NCBI GenBank assembly: GCA_014529385.2
Contig: CM043959.1
Coordinates: 58,072,753-58,136,752, forward strand
DNA: 64,000 nucleotides
Direction of reading: 5' to 3'
DNA from: Adiantum capillus-veneris
Lineage: Eukaryota; Streptophyta; Polypodiopsida; Polypodiales; Pteridaceae
Positions 45,628-55,170 of the stretch are shown here, in pieces. Under the pieces are notes generated by a model, which saw only the letters and a program-made list of their open reading frames with translations, was not told where the DNA came from and did not search any database. Position 1 is the stretch's first letter; every line of letters begins with the position of its first letter. Both the position numbers and the translations under genes were made by a program.

Positions 45628-45639
45628 TTAAAGTATGAT

Positions 45640-46729
45640 CTACCCAAGAAAGAGGTTGCTTCCCTCTCAACCTTTCCCCCTGACCCCTTAATCTCCAATC
45701 TTAGGGAATGTATATATAAAACCTTATACTCACAAAAACAAAATAAAAAAGTAAAAGAGCAAGAGCCATAACACAAAATCATAAAACCAAATTATGCACA
45801 AGAACACGATCTTTGTAATATTTACACTCTAACCATCATCTATTTGCGTGTACAGATATGGCTAGTACGCTAGAGTCATCCACTCCTGCCTTGGGTGAGA
45901 GGTACCCTCGTTACTTTTCACAAATATTTCACATGGTCTTTCCAATGCTTGCATGTGAATGGGATTTGATAGGTACGCTAGCATGTGAGAAATTTTGAGG
46001 AGTTAGAATGGCTGATACGTCTCTTGACCACGTCTGATCCATACTGTCTTCATTCACGTCAACCTATTGAATTATTTCCCACTTACCCTTCTTTCCTGAC
46101 CCTTGAGCTTTCTGATTTTAGGGATTTTGTTTTGAACTGTGATATTTGAGACCTCGAGTCTCCCGACTAGTTTATGCTATAGTTGGTATTTGGGACCTCG
46201 AGTCTCCCAACTACTAGTATTTGAGACCTTGAATCTCCCAACTACTTGTTGAACCTATGACAACAACAAAAAAGAAAAAAAGAAAAAAGCAAATAACACA
46301 AACTTTCTTGTATTTTATGATGATCACACTTGAGTGATATAAATGACAAGATCACTAATCTTTAAACCTCGACAAGCATTCTTAAGATTAACTACTGTTT
46401 AGTTGAAATTTTTTAATTAACATTGGTCAATCTAGTACTTACTTTAGTCGTAACTCTTGTGTACTTCTCTTAGAGTCAACCTAATAGACCTTAACTCAAT
46501 TGTATTTCATTGAGGTACTACGTTTGTTCTAGTTAACAATGTTATAATTCATGATTTTTTTTGCATTTCGTAGAATATCATGTATGCATCTCACTTATTG
46601 CACGCATGCACATGCTGCCTTTGAGCTTTCACAAATGTTGTTTCTCTTTTGCTACTACAGGTACTATCGCGGATCCCAATGCCACAATGGTTTATTCCAA
46701 GGACGGAATCTACATCAAAAAAGAAAACA
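45640..46729 (+). other. 3' part of the dual-retropepsin element
   Basis: Continues after the TTAA element. Holds a TATATATAAAA box (about 45708-45719), a 46-codon frame starting MASTLESSTPALGERY after an intron-like acceptor (45858-45998), and a triplicated 28-bp hairpin repeat (46142-46247). Just before the 3' LTR is a purine-rich AAAAAAGAAAA (46717-46727) that may serve as polypurine tract. Confidence 0.45.
46142..46247 (+). repeat. Three copies of a TATTTGAGACCTCGAGTCTC unit
   Basis: Units of about 28 bp at 46142, 46187 and 46218 with one to three changes (GGGACC, CTTGAATC). Each centre (GAGACCTCGAGTCTC) is a palindrome able to form a hairpin. Confidence 0.85.
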
Positions 46730-46986
46730 TGTTAACCATCGGCGTCCACTTCTAGTAGTCATTGACCAAGCTTGTTGGTCCAATAGGAAAAGGGTAGAGT
46801 GATCGCCGATGAGAGGCGCACTCTAACTGGAACATTCAAATATTAAATGGCTAAGCATGGGCGCGCAAGTGTGAATGGACGAGTTCATATAAAAGTCACC
46901 TAAACCTAAAATCACTCCTCTCATTTGTGCAATTGAAGAGTGCTCTTGCTCCATCGTCTTCTTCATCTCCTTGTGTGTGTATGCGT

Positions 46987-47023
<37 letters not shown>

Positions 47024-47260
47024 TGATAGAGCATTGCAACGGCACGACGACGACGAGGAGGTTAAGCGCCGCACAGTGGTAGCTCCCTCTTCTTCGCGGC
47101 AAGAAATCCTCCATGAAGGCGAACGTAGGGAAGTGAGTGACACCCTTGCTCTCTTGGCTTGGTAGATTCGTCTAGTTATGTGCTTGCAACCATTTGTGGC
47201 TTGCACACAGTGTACAATAAGTCCCTTGATTTGATTTGACACTTGCGACAGATGCGCACA
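46730..47260 (+). repeat. 3' LTR of the dual-retropepsin element
   Basis: TGTTAACC..GCGCACA. TATAAAA at 46888-46894 on the plus strand supports plus orientation. Includes a (GA)n tract at about 46988-47021. Flanked by ATCTT. Confidence 0.87.
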
Positions 47261-47396
47261 ATCTTCCAATGTTGGTAGTTCTTGTTGTTGAACTTCTCAA
47301 TCTTGAGCTTCTCTACCTCCATCATTACTCCCACCAAATTCAAGAAATCCTTTCCTCGAGATACTTTAGCTACAAGCAAACCTTGCTATGATACCA
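47261..47396 (-). pseudogene. Ty1/copia gag start and primer-binding site
   Basis: Minus strand. Primer-binding site TGGTATCATAGC at 47396-47385, then gag start with EVEKLKIEKFNNKNYQHW ending at 47261. Residues NYQHWK continue in the canonical spacing with (M)YIEDYLYQKDL at 40.49 kb once the nested element is removed. Confidence 0.87.
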
Positions 47397-47397
47397 G

Positions 47398-48330
47398 ATA
47401 TTAGGAAAGGGACATAGCTAAATAGATATTTGAGTAACTTACTTAATGGGAAAAAAAAAATTCATACATGAGAGATTATAGAGTAGAGAGTGATAGCACA
47501 CACGATATATGTGGTTCACTCAATGTAGACTACATCCACGAGAAAACAGTCTCTCAATGACTTTAGTACTTCAAGTAAGATGTAAGCTTCAAAGGGATTA
47601 TACCCTTAATAGCTCCCCCTTGCTTTACTCTCACCACCTCACCCACCTTATTGCATCAACTTCACATTCGTAACTGGATCGGTCAATCATCTTAGTGTGT
47701 AAGCGCACTACCCAGTCCACTACCCTATTGGCTCTCAATTACAGCCACAATTTATGTTCACTCTTAAACCATGTCCAATTGAATATGTCATTTGCAAGTT
47801 GATTGTACTATACAATGAAACTAGCCAAGGAATTGTAAAGCTTAAAGTGGCATCTTTCTTTGTGCACTCTTTAATTAATTCCGTCCTCTTGTGCTTCTCC
47901 GATGCTCCTCCCATTATGTAGATGATTTAATGTTACGTAGTGATGGTTCAGTCTCACTCTCTATCCATAACTCGCTTGATCAGCCCCATTAAGAGCCACA
48001 TGCAAGCTTCAAAAGAGACACCACCCTATAGAGACATTGTGTCTGCCATGCGCGAGTAAATGCTATAATTTGGATGAGACAGCTTTCATTAGATAGTGGG
48101 TGAGCGCATCTAGTCCAATCTCCTCTTAAGTACAGCCACAATTGCCCTTGTTTAGTCGTATTTGATGTCCAATTAAAGAGGGCATTTGGAATTCAATTGT
48201 ACTATCAAATGAAGCTAGCCATGCTATTTAAAGCTCATTGTGGCATCCTCCTTTGTGTGCTATATAATCAAACACACACTCCTATGCTTCTTATGTGCTC
48301 CTCCCATGTTATTTAAGCCATAGCTCAAGT
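47398..48330 (-). repeat. Probable 5' LTR of the copia element, with tandem duplication
   Basis: Adjacent to the primer-binding site. Contains ATATGTGGTTCACTCAATGT..CTACATCCACGAG (about 47508-47542), a block typical of plant copia LTRs. Two diverged tandem units of about 390 bp follow (for example TACAGCCACAA..ATGTCCAATT..TTGTACTAT..GCTCCTCCCAT near 47741-47915 and 48123-48310). Outer border not determined. Confidence 0.6.
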
Positions 48331-48359
48331 CTCAAGCTACAAGCAACTGATACAACACT

Positions 48360-48830
48360 AATAGTGAGATAGGTCTGATAGAAGACCATAGAACATCCTA
48401 CACGACTATAGGACTACTTGTGCAAACCTCAAGCAAGAAGCACACATAGTTGATACAAAGAACCTCTTCCAAGGGTACACTAGTTGTATTTGATAATTTG
48501 GCAACACGCATAGGTAAGGGCCCGACAATGGGACATGTCCTAGAAGGATTACTTACGCAAGCCACAAGCAACAACCACAAAAGTTGATGTGGTACAATGC
48601 TTGTTTTTTATGATGTTTTGCAGAGGTAAGGGAGGGCACTAATAGTCATACAAAGTTGTACAACTGCTTGTACAAGGCTCCAGAAACAAGTACATAGGGT
48701 TGAAACAAATGCCTCTTCCCAAGGGAGCAAGGGCTCCAAGGGGGCATGCACGTTATGGGGGCAAGAGCTTTCGTATGAGATGTGGCAAGGTAAGAGGAAA
48801 TGGAAGAAAAGCTCCCTTCGGAGCTCGCCC
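48360..48830. repeat. Three diverged tandem units of about 110-160 bp
   Basis: ACTTGTGCAAACCTCAAGCA (about 48413), ACTTACGCAAGCCACAAGCA (about 48552) and GCTTGTACAAGGCTCCAGAA (about 48666) head the units. Each is followed by (T)AGTTGATA/GGTTGAAAC and CTCTTCC(C)AAGGG, then GGTAAG. Open frames on the minus strand here show no domain. Confidence 0.65.
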
Positions 48831-50935
48831 AAAAGCTCGTCGACACCTGTTCCCATCCTAAATGAAGAAAAGGAAAGGTACTAGAAGCTAATAAATATGC
48901 TACCTAATGCAATGCTAATGAGGTATTAGCTTCCGGATTAGGGTTAGGGTTTGTGCATTAGGCAAGGTCTGATACAAGCTTATGGGAGATAAGTTGGGAG
49001 TAGCATTCATGGTTGTTGGAGCACACAATAAGAGTAGCCATAAACTGTAACAAACCTAAAACGCTATGGTTGATTAACTCTCTTCTAAGTAAAAAGGTGC
49101 AAATGAGCTCCTTTTACAGGCGTAAAGTGAGCCTTGTAGTCTGACATCAAAGACGACCACATACCCTTAAAGAAAGGATTCCACCTAATATGTGAGCTGA
49201 TTTGGGAGAGATTTTGGGTTCTTCTCCACGAGCGGACAAGTGCACTTCGAGCTGATTACATTGTGTCTCTTCCATACGACAAAGGAATCCGCACTCCATG
49301 GGATACATATATGACATACATGACTACAACTAGAGAGGATACACATGGAAAGGAACAAAGAGTTCACTTACAAACATCCGTTGCCTTGCAATCTATTTTG
49401 CACTGAGACTTTACCCAATTCTTATAAGCAAATAAATAAAATGCAACCATGGTAGCTACAAAAGAGAAGATGCTGAAACTATACAAAACAAAAGAGCAGT
49501 ACTTGCTTTCTTTGTTCCATTTGCATTTGATGCAATAAGTGTTTTCGATATGAACTCACTACAAATGCTGTCATGAGCACAAGTGCACACACAAACAAAT
49601 CCTTAACCTGGTGATTAAAGTTGAAGAGAGCTAACAACAGCAAATGCAATATACCTCAAGTTAAAACCATAGCAAGAGATAAAAGCTTTATACTAGAAGC
49701 CTTCATCATGGAAACACAGACACAGAGTGCTTCCAAAAAGGCAATTGAGAGTTCAACTCTCCCATTCCAAGACAAGAACCCCTTTGTAAAGGCATCAGGG
49801 TTGAAAGAACAGGTATTTACATTTACCCTCGCTTGAGACCACTTCAAATCAAGAAAGAGGCTTATCTGTAGGTGATCACAGGGCTTAATAAATGGCAAGG
49901 CTCAAAACAATTCGAAACTTCTCTGCGTGTTGTGTATGCACCACCAAGCTCCCTAAACACGTATAGATTTCCAAGACTGTTGCAAAAATCTCAATTGAGC
50001 TCTACCTGCAAGAGAAAGTGGAAAAAAATGTTAGTAAGGCAGGTGTAATGAATACTATTCCATCGTCATAACCAGTAAATTCACTAAGAACTACATTTTG
50101 CAGAAAATTTTCAAGAATCCCTCCGTTTCTCAGCAGCAGCAGCACCTATCCTCTTGTGCTTTTCTTTTGAACAAGTAACATATCTTATTATATACTCAAA
50201 GATGCCACATTGCTTAAATACAAGCAGAAACGATCAGATTTGTGATAGGGGCGACAGAGGCTGACCATTCCTGTAATAAAGTACCATGAATACTGATGTA
50301 AGCAACATATTCCAATATGGTATAACTTCACCTTTTCTCAATTGTAACTTTCACCTTTCAGCCAGATAATTACTGAAAGAATTCTCCACTTGAAAGAAGT
50401 TGATAAACCTTTTCAGCCAGCGGTAACTTTATTGAAAAGTTCAGAAGTCAAGTTTGCGGTGAAGGCTGGAATAGCATTGAACTTCTTTAAATACACGTCT
50501 ACCTGCAGCACGATTGGACACTTTGCAGCATCATGAACAACGCTTTCTCAAATCAAAACCAAGTTCTACTTATTTCATTCCAATTGCAAAAGCATCATAT
50601 TAGAAAAGTGGGCCAAAAATAGCCTTACTCGACTTGTGTTTCCAAAAATATTATCTTTATTCTGGTATAAACATAGGTCTCTCTGTTCATGCAATGAAAT
50701 AATTATCAATCCAAATGTTATTTATGCACTCTATTTTGAGCATGTTGATAGGCGTGCTAGAGAGGGCATGCTAAAAAGGATTTGTTCATAAAAGCAATTC
50801 CAGGACCACGTGCCCTTACACACGTTGGAAGCAACTACACTTCTGTATGAACACCACAAGGGCCAAGTAACATGGAACGCGCCCGGACAGCTGGGACAAG
50901 CAAGGGGTACAGGCTTACGAGGGGAATCTTGTTTT
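48831..50935. other. Non-coding stretch, nothing recognised
   Basis: Less repetitive than its surroundings. The overlapping frames at 49621-49898 lack motifs. Some CTACCTGCAG-like sites (minus-strand splice acceptors) occur at about 50003 and 50500, so part of a host gene intron cannot be excluded, but no exon is supported. Confidence 0.4.
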
Positions 50936-51797
50936 CACAAGAAATGAAATGAAATGTTGTATTAAACATCTTCAAAAGGCCGAAATGACCTATGAGACCA
51001 AACTGATACAATCATGATGAATCTGCTACAATGTCAAGGTACAAAATAAAATGAAAGGAAATAAAATAAAGACTAAATGGCTACTGTCATGAATCTAAGC
51101 AGCTCAGAGCTGTGTAGCACTATAAAGTGTGTGACCGTGAAGCAGTGGGTAGTACAATCCCTATGTATGAACATTTTTTGTTTTGTTTTCGGAGTCGGGT
51201 AGGGCACGCCCGGTCGCTCCCCTCATACACCAAAAAAGTATACAAGAAGAACGACCAGGACTACGTACCAAGAAACCGAAGGCAAACACTTTTGTCACTA
51301 GTTTCCTCTCGACTACGAGAGTTCAGAATTATCTACACTCTTAGGGCCATGACTAATCCCTTGAGAGACCCACTCGCCACTTGGATTTGCGCGTGACAGC
51401 GACCAAGTACCTCTGTTCAGAGGCCTTGGTACTACGGGACTTGCTTCGGTCTTCCCTTTGGAGTTGCCTCCTCTAGGTAACTTATCGCTCACCTCACTAA
51501 ACTGCCTTTGAAACCCGACGGTTTTCCATTAGGAAATGCCATACCCCCTTGGAAGGGCGTCGGCTCACAATTGGCGTCCGCTGAGGTTGGTGATGTCTCC
51601 CTTCTGCACCTCCCAACCCCTTTTAGATGAAGTTGACCCCCCCGGGGGGGAATGGCACTTGGGCACTCTTGTAGCTCATCTGGCTTCGCTTGGGGAGAAT
51701 TACATCATTTTCCCTCGGAAGGAATCGGATTCAAAATAACAGCATAGGAAGGGGAGCATTATCTCCCCATCCGCCTATGCAAAGCACCCAAATACCG

Positions 51798-52403
51798 GGG
51801 TACAACTTCATCGAGGAACTTCGCCACAGGCACGTGCCCTGCAGTTCCGTCCCTCGAGAGTGGATCACGGCGTACCCAGAAGGGCATCCGCTTCCAGCGA
51901 GCCTCCCCACCAAGGAGGATAACGGTCCTTTCTTCAGGGTCCAACAAAGGGTCGATTGCGTTGAAGGTGGAGTTGAATCGGTTTAGCCAGCGCCCCCTGA
52001 CTTCATCTACCGCTGAACAGCTCATCAGCAAATGCGAAAGCGAACGACCCTCTAACTGGGAGCACAGCGTGCGAACATCAATGTGCAAGGATGTCCAGCA
52101 TCGGGGTACAACTTCATCGAGGAACTTTGCCACAGGCACGTGCCCTGCGGTTCCGTCCCTCGAGTGCGGATCACGACGTACCCAGAAGGGCATCCGCTTC
52201 CGCGAGCCTCCCCACCAAGGAGGATAATGGTCCTTTCTTCAGGGTCCGACGAAGGGTCGATTGCGTTGAAGGTGGAGTTGAATCGGTTTAGCCAACGCCC
52301 CCTGGCTTCATCTACCGCCGAACAGCTCATCAGCAAATGCGAAAGTGAACGACCCTCTAACTGGGAGCACGGCGTGCGAACATCAATGTGCAAGGATGTC
52401 TGG
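51798..52403 (-). repeat. 302-bp tandem duplication in the LINE C-terminal region
   Basis: Units about 51798-52098 and 52099-52403 are almost identical (GGGGTACAACTTCATCGAGG, AGGCACGTGCCCTGC, TCAGCAAATGCGAAAG). On the minus strand each codes SLHIDVRTLCSQLEGRSLSH and LLMSCSAVDEVRGRWLNRFN. The Cys-His-Cys spacing resembles the reverse-transcriptase-associated zinc finger at the end of LINE ORF2. The high identity shows the duplication is recent. Confidence 0.85.
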
Positions 52404-52717
52404 CATCGGGCACTATCCAAGGATGTATTGTATCGGTCGCTGTAGAATATCGTCGATGTCCGCCATGGTAAGTACTCGTTTGGGCGTCTCACATGTCGAG
52501 CTAAAGTGATATGTATTCTTTGTCGTAGTCTCCGTCAATGTTGTGAGGTACCTCCCAATCGAGGGCGTCTAGATCTCCCTAGCTCAGTAGCCAGATCGAT
52601 CAACATACCTCTGGTGTGGGTGATATTTGGGCTTTACTGAGTGGTTTACCCCTTTGTTTGCCCAGTAGGTGGTCTAAAGAAATTTGTAATCTGCCTCTGA
52701 GACTCTGTTGGTCTCCG

Positions 52718-53301
52718 TGTAGCAGGGCTACGGTGTCATTGGCACGGACAGGCAGTTAGTCACAGTTGGCCAGGTTCCACACTAGACGGACTCTCTTACC
52801 GAGTCGTGACACGTGGCAGGGATACCAGTGGTGCTCCAATCGACACCGTGGCCAGTGCACCACCACCACAGTTCAGAGATATGCTTAGTTGGATTAGATA
52901 TTGGTGAGCCGTTGGTGGCTCTTTATATTGTATATATCCATAGCTGTTTGGGTATATAGATCATCTACTTTTGTGTGGTCCGTCATTTAGAGTCTATCAT
53001 CAGAGTTGTACACAGCACGTCTGCACCATCCCTGCACAGTTGAGCCTCGACACCCCCATTGTACCTATGAGATCTAGGTTGGAGCTGAGTGTGCTGCCAT
53101 GCCAGAGTCTATATCGATTTCTTTGAGTTTGTCGATGCTCGTGCCGTTCATGATCTGTTGAGTCATACTGTTGTTCTTGCTCTGTTATTCTTGCTCTGTT
53201 GTTCTTTGTCTTCTGTGTTTGCATTTTGTGGAGTGAGATATCACGCACATTGCACTGAGGAGCACCCACTACAAAGGGCACAACACACTATGCCCGCTAC
53301 A
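52718..53301 (+). repeat. 5' LTR of the gag-only element
   Basis: TGTAGCAGGGCTAC..CGCTACA. About 92 percent identical by eye to 54266-54849. Confidence 0.93.
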
Positions 53302-54078
53302 GGTGCTCTCATTTTTGGTACGCCCAGTGGGATGAATCCACCAGAAAGGCATGCTCCCAGTCCACCACCAGCAGTGCCACTTGCCAGCCCTCTCCCATCT
53401 GGCAATGTTGCGGGATCATCCACTGCTTTGGATTCTACATCACTTTTTCACCTATTTGAGGATATATTGCAAGAGTCCAGGCAGGCCATTGCTACCATTG
53501 AGCTTGGGGTAGAGCAACTGGCAGCTACACACCAGCGTCACTCGGCTACTTACGCAATTATGGATGGATCTCTGCGAGTCGTTGAGAGCGCAATCGCCAA
53601 TCGGGATGCTACTATTTTCGCACTACAATAAGCCTTGAAGTTAAAGTCCCAAATGATTAATGACCTTCAAGCTCAAGTACAAGGATTTAGAGAAATGCTT
53701 CTACATGGAAATAGGGCTACCCAATCTATAATGATGGGTGTGGGATATGGATAGACTGGATCAAGTACACCAATGCAGAATGCAGCAACACGTCCTTCTC
53801 AACAATTTATGGGACTCTACACACAACCTCCAATTCAATACTACAGTCAACGCTGTCCTCGGGGGTTTCAGTCGACGCCATTGCCTCAAATGCAGAACGT
53901 TCCTTGCTATGACGGGGTTGCCGGTGCACACCGCCCAGGCTGCGTTACTCGACGTCCTCAGTACACTACAGGACAAGTGCTACCCTCTACCCTGCACAGC
54001 AGGTTGTTGCTCCCTTCACAAGCGACCCAATTATTGACAACAGAGCCCACCAACAGCGGGGTTCCACAATTGATTTGA
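53290..54078 (+). pseudogene. gag-like ORF of the 2.13-kb element
   Basis: ATG at 53290 lies in the last bases of the 5' LTR. The frame runs 263 codons to 54078 with two internal stops (TAA 53629-53631, TAG 53752-53754). N-terminus Pro/Ser/Ala-rich (PPERHAPSPPPAVPLASPLP). Residues 50-140 are predicted helical/coiled coil (FEDILQESRQAIATIELGVE, QMINDLQAQVQGFREMLL). C-terminus Gln/Pro/Tyr-rich (QPPIQYYSQRCPRGFQSTPL). No protease, RT or zinc knuckle. Gag identity is inferred from position and composition. Confidence 0.6.
53316..53331 (+). promoter_or_regulatory. Primer-binding site
   Basis: TGGTACGCCCAGTGGG, 14 bases after the 5' LTR. Resembles the TGGCGCCCACCGTGGGG type used by many plant Ty3 elements. 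Confidence 0.6.
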
Positions 54079-54265
54079 TGGCTCCACCTCCAGAGACTGA
54101 TACTTCGGGTGTTGTGGGGACTAATCTCTCTCTTGGGTGATTGCGTGAAAGTCTTTTCACCATGGCAATGCAGTGCCGTAGTGGTTTATTTTGCACTATT
54201 ACGCTCTTTTAGCAGTTTCAGTTGTTTCTCTCACCGAGATAGTGAGTGGTTTTGTGGCGGGCAAC

Positions 54266-54849
54266 CTTAGCAGGGCTACAGTGTCACTTGCACGGACAGG
54301 TAGTTAGTCACAGTTGGCCAGGTTACACACTAGACGGACTCTCTTACCGAGTCGTGACACGTGGCAGGGATACCAATGGTGGTCCAATCGACATTGTGGC
54401 CAGCGCACCACCACCACAGTTCAGAGATATGCTTAGCTGGATTAGATATTGGTGAGCCGTTGGTGGCTCTTTATGTTGTATATATCCGTAGTTGTTTGGG
54501 TATATAGATCATCTACTTATGTGTGGTCCCTCATCTAGAGTCTATCATCAGAGTTGTACACAACACGTCTGCACCATCCCTGCACACTTGAGCCTCGACA
54601 CCCCCACTGTACCTATGAGATCTGGGTTGAAGCTGAATGTGTTGCCATGCCAGAGTCTATATCGGTTTCTTTGAGTTTGTAAATGTTCGTGCTGTTCATG
54701 ATCTGTTGAGTCATACTGTTGTTGTTGCTCTATTATTCTTGCTCTGTTGTTCTTTGTCTTCAGTGTTTGCATTCTGTGGAGTGAGATATCATGCACATTG
54801 CACTGAGGAGCACCCACTACACAGGGCACGACACACTATCTTCGCTACA
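54266..54849 (+). repeat. 3' LTR of the gag-only element
   Basis: Starts CTTAGCAGGG (the 5' copy has TGTAGCAGGG), ends CGCTACA, then CTCCG. No clear polypurine tract before it. Confidence 0.92.
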
Positions 54850-54854
54850 CTCCG

Positions 54855-55170
54855 CAACACACTCTCTCTGTGTCTACGTAGCTTGAGTAAAAACACTTGA
54901 TATCTTATGACCCTAGATAGTGGTCCAAAACTCTCTCTAAGAGACAATGAAATTGCCCCCGTATCTCGTAGCACACCGGATAGTGACATAGGTAAAGCAG
55001 GTCTCTCTCAAGCTCCAAATGGCATAACTGGCATATCCTAGCCTCTGCAGGTATCCCCTTAAATCTGCGAGTCTCGACCTCAAGCTGATGTGAAGAGGTA
55101 CGTAACTGACCAATAGCGCACTGTATCCCCCCCAAGATAAATGCACCTGTATGAGAATTCCATAGCTTCC
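54855..55170 (-). pseudogene. LINE ORF2 C-terminal zinc-finger region
   Basis: Minus-strand frame: CAIGQLRTSSHQLEVETRRF, KGIPAEARICQLCHLELERD, then YLCHYPVCYEIRGQFHCLLE. This has the C-x2-C ... H/C pattern of the RT-associated zinc finger of LINEs. Nearly the same segment is at 60990-61190 on the plus strand. ORF2 supplies endonuclease and RT for target-primed insertion; only its end is here. Confidence 0.8.

Larger units (their letters stand above)
40508..47260 (+). mobile_element. LTR element with two retropepsins, nested in copia gag
   Basis: Direct repeats of about 530 bp (40508-41033 and 46730-47260) start TG and end CA. They are flanked by ATCTC (40503-40507) and ATCTT (47261-47265), a 5-bp target duplication with one change. 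Removing it rejoins the copia gag without loss of codons. The interior (5.7 kb) encodes, on the plus strand, two retropepsin-like domains, a Lys/Arg-rich linker and a WIPK-repeat protein. I find no RT, RNase H or integrase. It also carries a 1.34-kb inverted-repeat element. Non-autonomous and, as far as I can tell, of unnamed type. Confidence 0.83.
52718..54849 (+). mobile_element. 2.13-kb LTR element with gag-like ORF, TSD CTCCG
   Basis: LTRs at 52718-53301 and 54266-54849 are flanked by CTCCG on both sides (52713-52717 and 54850-54854). A primer-binding site TGGTACGCCCAGTGGG lies at 53316. The interior of about 960 bp has a single gag-like reading frame. Inserted in a minus-strand LINE: the LINE reads on without loss when the element is removed. 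Fits the class of short LTR elements that keep only gag. Confidence 0.9.
50936..55170 (-). mobile_element. 5'-truncated LINE, interrupted by an LTR element
   Basis: Minus strand. The C-terminal part of ORF2 is at 54855-55170, continues after the inserted LTR element at 52717, and the 3' end is at 50936-51010. That end shares TTTGGTCTCATAGGTCATTT, CGGCCTTTTGAAGA and a (ATTTC)n tail with the plus-strand LINE ending at 61.77 kb. The internal part (51.1-52.45 kb) contains a tandem duplication. Upstream of 55170 similarity ends, typical of 5' truncation. Confidence 0.8.

Noticed and set aside
48608-48856. 82-codon Leu/Cys-rich minus-strand frame
   Set aside because: Lies across diverged tandem repeats; no domain recognised.
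49621-49898. Overlapping plus and minus frames as a small gene
   Set aside because: No motif, no splice-consistent extension, both strands open.
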